A DNA stretch of 64,000 nucleotides from Erythrophleum ivorense (GCA_026724425.1 JAIUCV010000649.1:186001-250000); one strand, 5' to 3'; shown: positions 13,050-25,158, counted from the stretch's first letter. The notes: a model not told the origin generated them from the letters alone. Numbers and translations are program-made.

Positions 13050-13907
13050 CTCGATATTTGATTCTTAATCTTACGTAAATAAGTTTGTCAAACACACTAT
13101 TTTTCTTTTTCAAAAGCTAAAACTTTGATAGATTCATTGAAAAAGAAAAAAAAAAGAATAATGTTATGTTCCCATGAACTGCATCAGAAGGTAAAATCTT
13201 TGATAGATTCATTGCCGCTGCTGGCTTTACTTTTGTGTCCAAAAAGCTCCTCTAACTTTGTAGAATTTGATATATTCATATATACTATATTTATATATTT
13301 GACATTACATATTAATCTAAAATCATAAGATATTAGGTTTACAAGATCATTTTTACTTATATATCTCTCTGAAAGTCTAATTGTTTTTTACGTGAAATTT
13401 TTTACTCCCACTCATAGTTGAACTAATAAAAGAACAATGTGTGTCTCTGTCCAAATGTTACTCCTTTTTCTTCACTGGCAATTCAACAAAGTTGCGTTAG
13501 CTTGGTCTATCACTGTGCATGCTTTTTGTTGAAAACTTTTCTACGTACCATTATATTTTGCACCCATTTAATCGTCTAATTAGATAGAGTACGCAACTCA
13601 AAAAATTAGCCCGAGTTAGTACAAGAGCCACAAATTGTTAAATATTATGTTTTTTGGCCATTTCTCGTGCCTTTGCTGCAATACATTGCAGTGAACTATC
13701 CCTCAGACCATTTTTTTAAGCCTGGAATAGTCCTCAGACCTTAGTTTTACGCAAAATCGCTAAATATATTAGCAGTTGAAGGTCCCCAAACTTAAACTAT
13801 ATATATTAAGTATATATGAAGCACAGCACAGCACTTAAAAAAAAGTAGGCAAGTTTGTGTTCAACACCCGTACCAACACTAGTATGAACACAATCTAATA
13901 CTTTAAA

Positions 13908-13930
13908 ATATATATATATATATATATATA
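13908..13930. repeat. (TA)n microsatellite
   Basis: AT dinucleotide run within duplication copy 1. Confidence 0.95.
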
Positions 13931-14679
13931 CTTTAGAGTTCATATGTTTGAGAGTTGAGAGAAAAAAATAAAAATAAAAAGATTAAATGAATTTTTTTGA
14001 AGAAATATTTTCTTCCAAAATTATTCAAACTAAAGGATTTTAAGAATTTAATAAAATGAAAACTTTAGAATAATTTGAAAAAAAAAATCTCTATTATAGT
14101 TGCCTCTTTTATTATAACTTGTAAACAAGAAAATTTATTTTAATAAAATTTTTCATTCCCTTCCCCTCATTTCATCATCTACTCCTTATGTAATTATTAG
14201 AAATGGTTAAAAGATATAATTGAGAGGAGTTAGTTTGTTTCAAAATTGGATCCTATTAATTCTCTCCCTTCAATTTCTCGTCAATTTAGAGAAAGAATGA
14301 GAGAGCATCCAAGAGAGAGCGAGGAGAGATTTAGTGCCTACACACACTTTCTCTTCGTTTCTTTTTGTATTTTTCAAATTGACAAAAAAATTAATTAAAA
14401 AAAACTGAGAAGATCCAAATCTTAGGCCTCTTCTTATTCCTCTGCTGGGAGTCCGGATTTTCTTAAATTTGTGGAGTTCAAAAAAAAGAAAAGAAGAAAT
14501 AGAAAAAAAAAAGTAAACCTTATATATATTTTTACCTTTTGTATTTCTTTTTTTAAATTCCCCAAAAATTTTATAATAAAAAAATTTTAAAAAAATCTTT
14601 ACACTCATTTAAAAGGTGGGACAGGCGTAGAATTAGAAAGATGATATGATGTGTTAGACATTGTTATTAACCTCAAAAA

Positions 14680-15152
14680 TTGACTCTACGAATTTAGTAA
14701 GTTTAAGTTTCTAGTTAAGAAAATTGTGTAAACTCATTTGTAGATTCGAACTCAATACAAACTCGATTTAATTCGCCTTTGACTCAGCTAAACTCAATTA
14801 ACTTAGTGTTTTTTGAACTAAATTTGACGAATTACTATATAATTAAGTCAAATTGAGTTTAAAAAATATAAAAATTCTTAAATCTAGTATAATCCAGTGA
14901 AGAAGGATACAAAAATAATATTTATATTTGAATTTAACTGGAATTTCTATATTGAGAAATATAAATTATGGAATATAAATAATTTTTTAAAAAAATTAGT
15001 ATAATTTGAATTATATTTTAATGAATTTTTTTATATATTATATTTTATATGTAATTATTAACAAATGTAAACTCTTATGAATTTATGATATGAGTTTATG
15101 TTATGAATTTACTATTCTTTTATAAGTTTACTTAAACTTACGAATTTGACAA
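14680..15152 (-). mobile_element. MITE, ~470 bp, related to 60146-60632
   Basis: It starts TTGACTCTACGAATTTAGTAAG and ends with the approximate reverse complement (CTTACGAATTTGACAA). An inverted relative lies at 60146-60632: for example GCCTTTGACTCAGC here against GAGTCAAAGGC there. No coding capacity. Related copies in both orientations plus imperfect terminal inverted repeats support a miniature DNA transposon; the superfamily is unknown. Confidence 0.6.
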
Positions 15153-15206
15153 CTTTGGTGTTAGATGAATAACAATGGTTACACTGGAGTTAGTTATGTA
15201 GTAAAA

Positions 15207-15428
15207 GTTACAGCCTCCCTTTATGATTGGCTTAAGGTAATGTCCATATCTTCGGGTCAAGCGATAAAGCTCTCGCCCGCTACACTCAAACCTGACCCTA
15301 ACTGTGAGTCTGACCTAATTGGCTCCTTTTAGGAAAGGTAGAAGATGGCGAAGCTTTTTGGTTAGGAACAAGAGCCTGTGCTTCACATCTGTTTTGCTCA
15401 GACACTTTTTGAAGATCAAGAGGGGCAT
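15207..15428 (-). pseudogene. B3-domain gene pseudogene (truncated paralogue)
   Basis: Broken copy of the B3 gene at 56350-56715. It reads from an ATG at 15428 as MPLLIFKKCLSKTDVKHRLL, then TKKLRHLLPFLKGAN, and hits a TAG where the intact copy has Arg in EGSNRV. After the stop the same frame continues VRLTVRVRFECSGREL and LTRRYGHYLKPIIKGG, then homology ends. The last ~40 residues (the W..IV.EKELKEGDMLVFY part of the B3 fold) are missing and replaced by unrelated DNA. One premature stop plus 3' truncation makes it non-functional. Confidence 0.88.
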
Positions 15429-15537
15429 GATGACAAGTGAGTGAGTGAGTGTGAAGAGTTTAGGAACAAGGATGGATGTTTGTTTTTTATTGGGGATAAT
15501 TTATAGGCTTTAAAATATGCTAATTATGCGATTGTCG

Positions 15538-15559
15538 GGGAACGAATCATTTGAAGTAG
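15538..15559 (+). repeat. MULE-1 left terminal inverted repeat
   Basis: GGGAACGAATC...TGAAGTAG. Pairs with 21037-21058 in inverted orientation with four transition differences. Confidence 0.8.
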
Positions 15560-17975
15560 ATCTCCTCTGAAGTGGCATTAAAATGATGCATTTTGATTAT
15601 GGGAGACCAAATACCACAATGCCACGTTTTAGAAGCCAAAAAATAAAGCCACATGTGTGCTCTGAGGTAGAAAATAGACAACAACGCAGAAAACAGAAGA
15701 CAACACTATAGCCAGAAAACAACACTGCATCCTTTGAGGTTTGTCCATCGATCCACTTATCAACAGCTTCCGTGCCGTAGCTAAGCATAGCACCGCCAAT
15801 TTGAGGTTCGTCCATGGCTTCGCTGCTGAGGTTTGTCCGCACTATTCACATATTCTTCAATGTCCTTTTGAGGTTCGTTTTTGATGCCATGGCTTCGATG
15901 CTTCTCAATTTTGGTTTTCTGTTCACAAATTGAAGGTGCCCAAAGTTATTTGTGATACCCATTTGCTTTGTGGGCCTTGTTATTTGACATGCTAATCCAC
16001 TTAACTTTGGTTCTTCATCTTGTGGTTTTCTGATCCCAAATGCTATACTGAAAATCTCTTAGAGTCCACGATGCTATGATTCGTCTGAAGGCAAGAATTA
16101 TTTTGTAATTAATAAAGCAAATTTATATGAATGTTTAACATGAATTATTTTGTATGAATGTTCAATATGTGTGGCTCTGCGTTATCCATTCCATTGCATT
16201 TTTTTCCTATTAATGTGTCGATATATAACATGTCTGTTAATTGAATTGCTGAGCTTTTGGGCATTGGTGCTCTAGAAATTGACTCAACTGTTTACTTATG
16301 AAAATGGAAGTGAACTTGCAGTAGTTTTTTGGTTCTTTTTTAACAAGAAGTTTGCTTCTATATATTTATATATGGTGGAAGAGGTACTCCTGAGGGAAAG
16401 GGTTGGAAATTGCCCTGATGCTTCTTGCACGCTTCTATTATGAGCTAATGCATGTTTTCTTTGTGCTTTTTGTTTGGTCTGAGGATAAAAAAGGAAGCTA
16501 ATGTATATTTTAGGTCCACTATGCACCTCTACTATTGTGTACTTCTTTCCCTGCAATATATCCATTTTGTATGACAAAGGAAGCTTTTATTTATGTAATT
16601 TGAACCCTTTTTCTATTGATATATATCTTTCATAGGAGAATTTGATATATATATATATATATTGCATAAAAAGAATGACAAAAATAATAATTTAATGCAT
16701 AGATTGTTGTGTTTTCTCCTGGGAGGTTTTGCATTTTGGTAAAAGGCTATGGGAAAACCCCTTAGTGTTTGTGTAGTAATTATAAATCATGTAGTTTTTT
16801 TTTTCATCCATCTCAGCTTTTCTTGGCCTGTAGTGTCTAGCTGTTGTGAAAGCCAAGAGGAACTAATGAGGGGGAAGTTAAACCATAGGATGATGCTCCA
16901 AAAGACCAGATGCAAGTATCATGATTGAAATTTCTGTAAGAAGCAGTGAAGGGAGCTTGTGTCTAAGCTGAATTGGGTGCCATCAACTAAGAGTCTGTGA
17001 CCAGAAGCTAAGTTGCTATCCAGGAGCTAAGTTGCTACCTAAGACCTAAGCTACTTTTCTAATGGCATTTGTGACCAATGGCAAAGTTGATGATCAAGTT
17101 CAAAAATTATTTGAGATCATGTTCTAGTGATAATTGAAGACAACTTGTGACCAGCTCAAGAATTATTTGGTTGTCCATAAAAACATGACAAGCTACTCTG
17201 TTGCACCACACAGCTATGCTGCACTACATATAGAATATGAATCATGTTATAATGGTGTATTGAACTAGTACAGTGAAATACAAAATATAAATCATAATGT
17301 ATAGTACTATATTGAAATTGTAGTGATGCTGTAACTTTTAAAATTTGGATTTCTTTTATAGAATCAAGTTGGAGATTACATATTCAATAAAAGATCTCTA
17401 TTTTTTTTTCAAAAATGGTGTACATTTCTTCTTTACAATTTAGATAAATACATGACTATCTTGAACATACCAAAACATACTACAAAACACAAAAGTGTAT
17501 CAAGTGTAACTTTTCAAAACCCATATCTAATAATAAGTGCTTCATATTGCTCAATCTTCTTAAATCCTCAGTCTTCTTGAGTGCTAAGATGTGTGACTTC
17601 ATATTGCTCATGTTGCGCCTATATTCCAAGAAAAAAAAAATTAAAACATCTAAAGTATGCACTAAGCAACATATTAGTATTTATTAAAACTTACCATCAA
17701 TAAACTAGTATAACTAATAAAAAGGTTGCCAAAGACTTGAGAGATGGTATTGATCACTGGAGTTATTGAATGAGATGGTTCAAATAGAATTTGACTTAGA
17801 GTAGCTTTGTTATGCTGCCAAATGGAACAAAATTGATTTATTTGATGAAAACAAAATAATTGATTAAATAAATGGTGACAAGTATGATCTTACATACCAC
17901 GGATGGTTGACCTTAATGCATATCAACACGCTAAGATTTTTTTTGTCTCTTTGTGAGATTCTCAACCTAACTTTT
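15560..17975. other. MULE-1 left interior, no gene recognised
   Basis: This holds subterminal repeats of GAGGTTYGTCCATSGMT type at about 15737, 15802 and 15868, short repeats of AGCTAAGTTGCTA near 17000-17035, and a small TA run near 16650. An 81-codon minus-strand frame (15597-15842) overlaps the subterminal repeats and has no family motif. I see no second gene. Confidence 0.55.
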
Positions 17976-20150
17976 TTAGCGCTTCTTTTCCTTTTTCCCC
18001 TCTTTCTTCTTGAAACCTTTTACTTGGGCCATTCTTCCATTGCCAATTGTGTTAATTGTGATGTCCTCCATGCCATTGTCTAAACTTCTTTGGTGATTAA
18101 AAATCTCAAACACTTGTTTGCTCAACTCACTGATAGCTTTATTCACAAACAAGAATGCTTCTTTACTATTAGACGCTTCAGTTGCTAGTTTTATAAGTTG
18201 AGGGCAAAGTTGTCTATAGCACTGCATAATGGCTAACCTAGCATCTCCTTCTATCTCATCACTATTGCATCATGAATAATACCGCTTCTAACTTGTTTAG
18301 TCCACCTCTTTAAAATGTACTGCTTAGGCATTAATTTAACATCCATGACAACAAGCACCTTTAAAGCATGACAACATAGTATACCGAAAGCCTCAAACAT
18401 TTTATAGCTACAATAAATAGAATTGTCACACCGGTCAAATGAAATATCCTCTCCTTTCTTATCAACCAATGTAATAACATATTTAAACAATAGAGGAGTC
18501 TCATTCTTATACTTCACACATGTAGCTGCATATTTGTCCCACTCTTCTTGGAATAAGTCAAACATTGGATAAGTGTAAATACATGCAAGCTAGCGCAACA
18601 TGGGTGAATGTTGACTTTCCAACTTGGGTAATTTTTGTCGCGAGTCAAATTCACACTTCAATTCATTGTATCTCTTGTCTTCTACCACCCTCTCAAAATG
18701 TCTAAAGAATTGAATGATATTTAGATTCGGTTTCATCCAATTCTTTATATTTGAATTTAAATTTTCACTTAGTTGTGTACTTCGTATGCCAAGTGTTAAT
18801 GCCTTCTTCATATAACAAGCAACCCATTTTTCCTTTATGCTATAAAGCCGTGTCAACCATGTGTTATCATGCACCTCATATGTAGAAAGTAAGCTACTCC
18901 AAGCCATCTCAAATTGTTTTTCATCTTTATAACCATACAAGCAAGCCTTAAATTCTCTAAAAAAATGAGAGCCTTCTTTCATTAGATTGCCTAAGTGTTT
19001 AACACCATTTTGCATAAGATGCCATATACATAATCCATGGCATGTGTCAGGCATCACTTCATGTATTTCCCTCGCCATTATTTGATCCTGATCAGTAAAT
19101 ATAGTTTGCGGTTTCTTTTGACGGTGAGCTTCAAAAAAAGTTTCAAACAACCACTTGATAGACTCAATTGTCTCATCATACAATAACGCCACCCCAAAGA
19201 TTACTGCTCCTCTATAGTGATTGAATCCAGAGAACAAAGCAAGTAGTCTACGTTGGCGATTCGTACAATATGTTGTGTCAAGACAAATAACATCACCAAA
19301 GTAGGAATAATCAATATGCATCCTTGCATCAGCCCAATATACATTAGTTATTTGTTCATCCATATCCATATAATAAAAACTGGGATTTTCTAATAGTTTC
19401 TGTTGGAAGTATTCAAACAAATAACCTGCTTCCCGTATATCAAACACCTCTATCTCTGGGTGCGAAGATAAGTCTTTTGATCCAAGTGAGTATAGCCTAA
19501 AGTAGGTCGTCCTCCCACTTCTCTACTCATCAACTCAAATGATGATCTTTGTTGAAGTCTAGATTCATCTGCCAACTCAATTTGATAAGCCTAAAAATCA
19601 AATACCTGACGTTGAAATGTTAACATGTAGGTAGTTTCTAAAAGATGAAGTTCATGGTTATGTTCTTCAAAAAATCGTGCACTCTAAATTTTCCACCCAT
19701 ATGTGTGACTCCCATCCTTGCTAAGCAATTAGTTCTGGTCTCTGGTCGAGGATTGATTATTAGATGATCTCTTTTGTCTTTGCATCGAACTCCCTATTTG
19801 CATCACACAAATCTGCATGTAGTTACAGAACCATTCTTGTTCTTGTTGGTGTATAACTGTCTAACTCCAAATCTAACTTTTCCACCATAATCAACCTAGA
19901 ATTTCTAAGCTGCTTCCAAAGTATCAAATACCATTCCCACTTTAGGCTTCAAGCTTGATTCAAATTTAGTATTTCTAGATGAAGAACAATTAGGTGCACT
20001 TAATTCCCTAAAAATCAAATTTCATAATTACTTTAGAATATATCATAAACATGCTTGCATATTTTTTTTTAAAAAAGCAACACTTACATGGTGGAAGAGC
20101 CTTGATAAAGTCACCAATGACTTTCAAATTCCTTCTAAAGTCTCTCAATT
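17976..20150 (-). pseudogene. FAR1/FRS-type MULE transposase pseudogene
   Basis: Minus strand, reading downwards. First the FAR1 (WRKY-GCM1-like) DNA-binding region, about 19980-19640: KPKVGMVFDTLEAA, VTTCRFV, then ETRTNCLARM and the shifted EEHNHELHLLET. Next the MULE transposase domain (19447-18590): ENPSFYYMDMDEQITNVYWAD, CLDTTY, FTDQDQ, CHGLCIWHLMQN, STQLSENLNS, so the two Asp and the Glu of the DDE triad are still present. Then the SWIM zinc finger (about 18400): CSYKMFEAFGILCCHALKV, where the second Cys of CxC is Tyr. Lesions: two stops in the FAR1 domain, a frameshift before HNHEL, TAG at about 18584, and a frameshift near 18255. A probable intron (about 20010-20089, GTAAGTG...TTTTTAG) joins an upstream exon ending FIKALPPW. 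It could be a domesticated FRS gene, but lying between TIRs marks it as the element's own transposase. Confidence 0.88.
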
Positions 20151-21036
20151 AGTCTTGTAGACAAAAGCTAAATCAAAATAAATCAATCAATTAGTCTTTT
20201 CTTAATCCATATTAAATAGAGCCCAGCAAACTTAATGTATTGGATGATAAAATAAATAGAGCCTAGTAACTTCATATAAGACTTTTGATAATGCTTAATG
20301 ACTCAAAATTAAAATATTGCTTCCAAAAAAGGAAAAATTAGAAATTTAACTTTATATAATTTTTTTAACTCTGAACAAAGTAATAATTTTTTTTTCATAC
20401 ATAACCTTTTATAGTAAAAACGCACTATCCTACAAGAAAAGCTTTCTATATATATATATATTAGAGAGGGATTAATTGGAGGGAACAATTGCAATAATAT
20501 AGTAGGAAAGGAAAAAGTCAGATTTTATATTCAAAATGTGTGGAAACATATTTTTCCTAACATTCAAAATATTCTTTATCATAAAAGAAGCAAAAAGTAA
20601 GCTTTTTTTTTACCCTGCATAATGCTAAGATTCAGAGAAAATTTGTGACTAAGAAAAAATCATTTTGCATCAAATATTTTTCCCCAACTGCTGATGAAGA
20701 ACTCAAAGCCAAAAGGTTCCCAAACGCTGAATACTCCATTTGCTGTTGGTGCCAAAACGTTCCCAAAAGCTAACAGAATGCAAGACGCGACTGGCTGAAG
20801 AAATCCATTTGCTATTTTATTTGAAAAAGGGCGATCAGAACCTTTCAATTCATCAACGGTGAGGCTTCTGCATGCCGCGTGTCTCAATCTCTGTCGTCCA
20901 AAAGCTCAACAGACAAGATTAAAAAGCGTTTAATAAAATGGTGCGTTTTGCGTTTAAAATCTGACATCTATTCATTCTTCCACGTGGCAAATTCCTGGCC
21001 ATCAGATCTCAAACTTAAGAGACACTTAACCCTCCC
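20151..21036. other. MULE-1 right interior, probable transposase 5' region
   Basis: It lies upstream of the minus-strand transposase and should hold its promoter. A 75-codon minus-strand frame from 20887 (containing LAFGNVLAPTANGVFSVW) is GC-richer than its surroundings, but I do not recognise it. Confidence 0.4.
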
Positions 21037-21058
21037 CTACTTCAGACGATCCATTCCC
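21037..21058 (-). repeat. MULE-1 right terminal inverted repeat
   Basis: Reverse complement starts GGGAATGGATC and ends TGAAGTAG. Pairs with 15538-15559. Confidence 0.8.
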
Positions 21059-21675
21059 ATGTTTGTCGAGGTCATTCAAAAATGAAAGTCATCAACACGT
21101 GCTTTTCTCTTTCTAGAAATATTTGACGAGAGCTCGATGATAGTGGAGTTCGCTTTGATTAGTGCCTTAGTGGTCTAGTACATAGTACAGAATTATTAAT
21201 ATATAATTATGTAATATATTTATAAAGTATGTTGAGTTAGATATTATATTTTAAGAAATAATTATTTATTTATTAAAATTTTATTGACAATAATATTCAA
21301 TTTCCTAGTACTTTTTGATATACGATGGAGGATTTGAATCTAAAATTACATATTAGATTACTCACACCTTTCTTCTTGATCGTCACTCAAAAGTTTTACT
21401 ATTTCGATAGAAGTACTATAAATTTTCATTTTAAGTAATAATATAATTATAAGTTAAAATATATAATTCTTTTAATATCATTTCAACACCGAGGAGTATA
21501 ATTTTATTTCAACCTTAATATGTATTCAAAATGTTTTATAGTATCAACATAGTATCTTTAAAATATGAAATGAAAATGAAATCACATAATAAAGTGATAC
21601 AAAAAAATTTTAGAACACTAACACAATATTCATACTACTTTTTTAAAAGACCAAAATAAGGTTTGTAGTATGTGT

Positions 21676-21700
21676 CTATATATATATATATATATATATT
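21676..21700. repeat. (TA)n microsatellite
   Basis: AT dinucleotide run. The corresponding place in copy 2 (56919-56942) also holds one. Confidence 0.95.
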
Positions 21701-22059
21701 AATAAAATCTGTCACAAGCATACAGGTTGAGTGACACATTTCTCTTGATCCTGTGAATGACACATTTCTTTTGATAAGTTTTAATTCGATACTTGTACGT
21801 ATCTTCAACGTAAAATGTGCGTTTAAGAATTTATCAAATTTATGTCCTTATAGTAATAATGGACTTTGACCAATTGTACTAGAGTTATCATTTTTAGAAT
21901 AAAAAATTTTCATTTCAAATTCCAGTCATCTGAAAAATGGTTAAAAAGCATTATAAGAAAAGTTTAACGTATTAATTTGTCTTTATTTACGTCTCTGTCT
22001 TTTTTCAGATGACATTGAATTTTTTTTTAAGAAAACACATACCTATTCTTTTAAATATT

Positions 22060-23935
22060 AAATGAAGACAAATACTGTGTATTTTTGTTATAAAGGAATG
22101 ATGATGCAATTTCAAAAAATAAAAAAATAAAAAAAGAGATCGTTGTAATTATCAAATTAATTTATAAATATAATTTTGAATATTATCAAAGTAACCCATT
22201 TATGGCTTAGCTAATTATACTTTATTTTTTTTAATTTTAGAACTATCAATAAATTTTTTTGACGTTGATATGTATTAAGAAAATTTTTCCTCTAATTAGT
22301 TCAATAAAAATAACTTTTTGTATAATAAAAATTGAAAATATATTTAATTCTTTAACAGGTCTGTAAAAAAAATTAAATTGATATAAAATTCTTGCATAAT
22401 ATTATGGTTGTGATTTGAATAAGACATTAAAGACCGATAAATAATCAATTACTATATTATAGAACTCATAGCCTTTTTTCTGTTCATTTTTACTATTTAT
22501 TTGCGTTGATTTTTTTAATTATTTTCTACGTGGGACTCACAAAAAAAAATTTGAACCCCCTTTATCTTGGGGGCCCCCTTAGTTGTACTTTTAAAAGTAC
22601 GACACATTTACAGAAATTTAATTTTATTGATAAAAAATTAGATGTTGGATATTTTTGTAATATATATCAAATGATAAGATAATTGAATAATATTTTTTAA
22701 AAATTAAAACTATTAATATAATTAAAGTAAATTTAAAAAAACGTATATAATTTAGTCATTTCTTATGAATGCTAAAGCTAAAACTCATGTATATATCACA
22801 CGGCAAAATGGTTTGACTTCAGTTGATCGCATTCACATGTGAAGATAAAAGCTGAAAACACTCGATGTACTCACACAAATTTTAAAATATTAAATGGATG
22901 GAATGGTGCAAGTGCACTTAGGGAAATAAAGAAAATTTGAAAAAAATAAAATGGTGAAAATTTTGAAAAAGAAAAGACACATAAACATGTTAATTATAAT
23001 AACAGAAATCGTTTTTGAGAAATTACATATATCTAGATAGATTACTAATGGGAAAAAATTGACGTGAGTCTCATTAAAAAAAATAAAAATAAACAATGAC
23101 ATGTATAACTCTTTTAAACTTTAAATTATGTATAAATAATTTTTTTAAAATTTTAAATTATATACAAATAATTCTCTTAATATATCATATTCTTTTAGTG
23201 AAATAACAAATTAATTAACCTAAATTTAAAAATTTTACACTTTTTATTATCAAAATTTGAAAATCAAAAAATTATTTACAAATAACCTAAATTTCTCTCA
23301 CACACACACATATATTGGGTATTTTTGTTATACAGGAATAATGATGTAATTTTAAAAAATAAAAAAGAGATTGTTGTAATTATCAAATTAATTTATAAAT
23401 ATAATTTTGTTCGAAAAATAAGCCCTACTCAAATTTCAAAGTAACTACTAAAACAAAATATTTATTAGAATAAATTATAGTAATTACTCATGAGGCTGAG
23501 CTGATTCTACCTGATTCGTTTATTTTAAATCTATCATTAAATTTCTTTGACATTGATTTGTGTTACGAAAAATTTTTCCTCTAATTAGTTTAATAAAATT
23601 AGCTTTTGCATAATACAACCGTAGAAACAATTAAATTGATATAAAATTTGAACATAGTATTGTGTTTGTAGTTTTAATAAGACATTAAAGATTACTAAAA
23701 TTTTATTTTCAAAAATAATAAATATTTACAAAAAAATTAATTTTGTTAATAAAAAATTAGATGTTAAAAATTTTTATAATATATATATATATCAAATGAT
23801 AGGGTAATTAAATAATATTTTTTACAAATAAAACTATCAAATATAATTTAATTAAATTTTAAAAAATTTATGTAATTTAGTCATTTATTATGAATGCTAA
23901 AGCTAAAACTCATATATATCTCCCATAATAAAGTT
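22060..23935. repeat. Tandem duplication, ~1.26-kb period
   Basis: 22060-22800 and 23320-23935 are related in the same order: TGTATTTTTGTTATA...GATGATG, then AATTATCAAATTAATTTATAAAT (22147 and 23377), then AATAAGACATTAAAGA (22419 and 23677), then ATTATGAATGCTAAAGCTAA (22763 and 23888). Copy 2 at 57290-58340 has the same modules. Confidence 0.7.
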
Positions 23936-24030
23936 GTTTGACTTTATTTATTCGTGTTCCCATTCCAGGATAAAAGCTCAAACACTAAATACACTCATAA
24001 GCCATGTCACTTTATACAAATTTTAATGGT

Positions 24031-25158
24031 TATATAGGATTTTTTGATTCAGACACAACGGGACAAATTCTAAATTCGCCTCATGCACAGCTATAAAATT
24101 TAATTTTTGAAATACAATACGTAATTTTTCTTTAATTGTGAAGAGTCATTGTTTTTAAAAAATTGTGACCCCAAATTTTTTTAAAAAAAATTAATTCAAT
24201 GATTTAATTTATAATTGTCTATTTTTATATATTAAATATAATTTTAGGGATTTAAAAGTCTAATAATCCTAAAAGTTTTTAGTTGTATTAAGTTAATTAT
24301 TTTATAAATGAACATATTAAAGAATTAATTTAAATATAAATTATAATTATTTAAAAATAATAAAAATGAAAGATATTTTGAAAAAATTATGGCTAAGTAA
24401 TATAAAAAAAATTAAATGTGAAATAATTTAAACTTAATAAAAAGATTTTAAAAAAATATTTTAGAAACATGAAAGACCATTGTTTAAGAAAAATTAAATA
24501 ATAATTCTTTTAAACTTGATAAAATAATTGAAAAAATAAAATTTTTTTAGAAGAAATAAATTTTAGTAGTAGTTTTAAAAAATTTAATGAGCAATTAAAT
24601 ATATTTGTTAAGTATTATTGAACTCAATATTAAGGTAATAAAAGTTTTAACTAAAATATGTAAAAAAAAGTTATAATAAACTAAAATTTTTATTTTACTA
24701 TATATTTAATCATAATTTATTTTTCTAGTTATAATATAAATTTTTTTTTTATAGTTGAGTTAAATTTTTTATTTTAATATATAAAGGGGTCACAGCTGTA
24801 GGCAAACCATGACCCCCAAATTAATTCTTTTTTACTTAATTGTTAAGTTAGTTTTCATAAAAACTTTTTAAGAGTAGTAAGTTACGTAATAAAAATAATT
24901 ATAATAAGTAAAAAATTATTTATCATCAAAGTTATAAATTAATTTAGGAAAATGAAGGTTAATTGTTTAATTTAATTTTCTTTAAACTAGATAAATAAGT
25001 AAAAGTGTTAAAAATTTTGTTGAGAAATTAATCACAATTGTAAAGTATTGTCAAACTCGATATTAAAGTATGTTAAATTTTGTAATCGATGAAAAGAAAT
25101 AATATGTTACAATGATCTATAAAATAAATATACAAGTATAAAAAAATAATGCATAATG
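24031..25158. other. AT-rich spacer, no gene seen
   Basis: Mostly A/T runs. TGTGACCCC at 24164 and GGGGTCACA at 24786 are short inverted words 0.6 kb apart, too short to call a transposon. Confidence 0.55.

Larger units (their letters stand above)
13050..15537. repeat. Segmental duplication copy 1, left part
   Basis: It aligns in the same order with about 53385-56830. Shared landmarks are the CACACTATTTTTCTTTTTC stretch (13093 and 53450), the GATAGATTCATTG word, GTGCCTTTGCTGCAATACATTG (13670) against GTGCCTATGCTGCAATATATTG (54192), and the B3 gene end. The block continues after the MULE at 21060-24030. The two copies are about 40 kb apart and differ by many small indels, a MITE (14680-15152, copy 1 only) and a locally inverted segment near 14610. 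Confidence 0.8.
15538..21059 (-). mobile_element. FAR1-type Mutator-like element (MULE-1), 5.5 kb
   Basis: The ends carry 22-bp terminal inverted repeats (15538-15559 and 21037-21058) that start GGGAAYGRATC and finish TGAAGTAG, 18 of 22 identical and all four differences transitions. Weaker similarity, such as GCCACGT 70-80 bp inside each end, suggests an originally longer TIR. Flanks share an imperfect ~9-bp duplication (CGATTGTCG left, TGTTTGTCG right; 7 of 9). The paralogous block near 56830 is uninterrupted (GTCGTTGTCGAGCTCATT), which supplies the empty site. A FAR1/FRS-type transposase pseudogene lies inside on the minus strand. Nine-bp duplications and this transposase class both fit MULEs. 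Confidence 0.85.
21060..24030. repeat. Segmental duplication copy 1, right part
   Basis: It continues the block interrupted by MULE-1 and aligns with about 56830-58720: GTGGAGTTCGCTTTGATTAG (21146) against GTGGAGTTCACTTTGATTAG (56891), GCAAAATGTGCGTT-type words (21811 and 57011), and CAGATGACATTGA (22005 and 57221). No genes. It holds an internal tandem duplication. Confidence 0.75.

Noticed and set aside
14270..14608. 112-codon minus-strand open frame
   Set aside because: Dominated by A/T homopolymer-encoded Phe/Lys/Ile runs, with no motif and no counterpart in duplication copy 2.
15597..15842. 81-codon minus-strand frame as a second MULE-1 gene
   Set aside because: It overlaps the subterminal repeats and lacks any recognisable motif.
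24164..24793. Inverted TGTGACCCC/GGGGTCACA words as a MITE
   Set aside because: Only nine bases match and the inner sequence does not pair; no target duplication.
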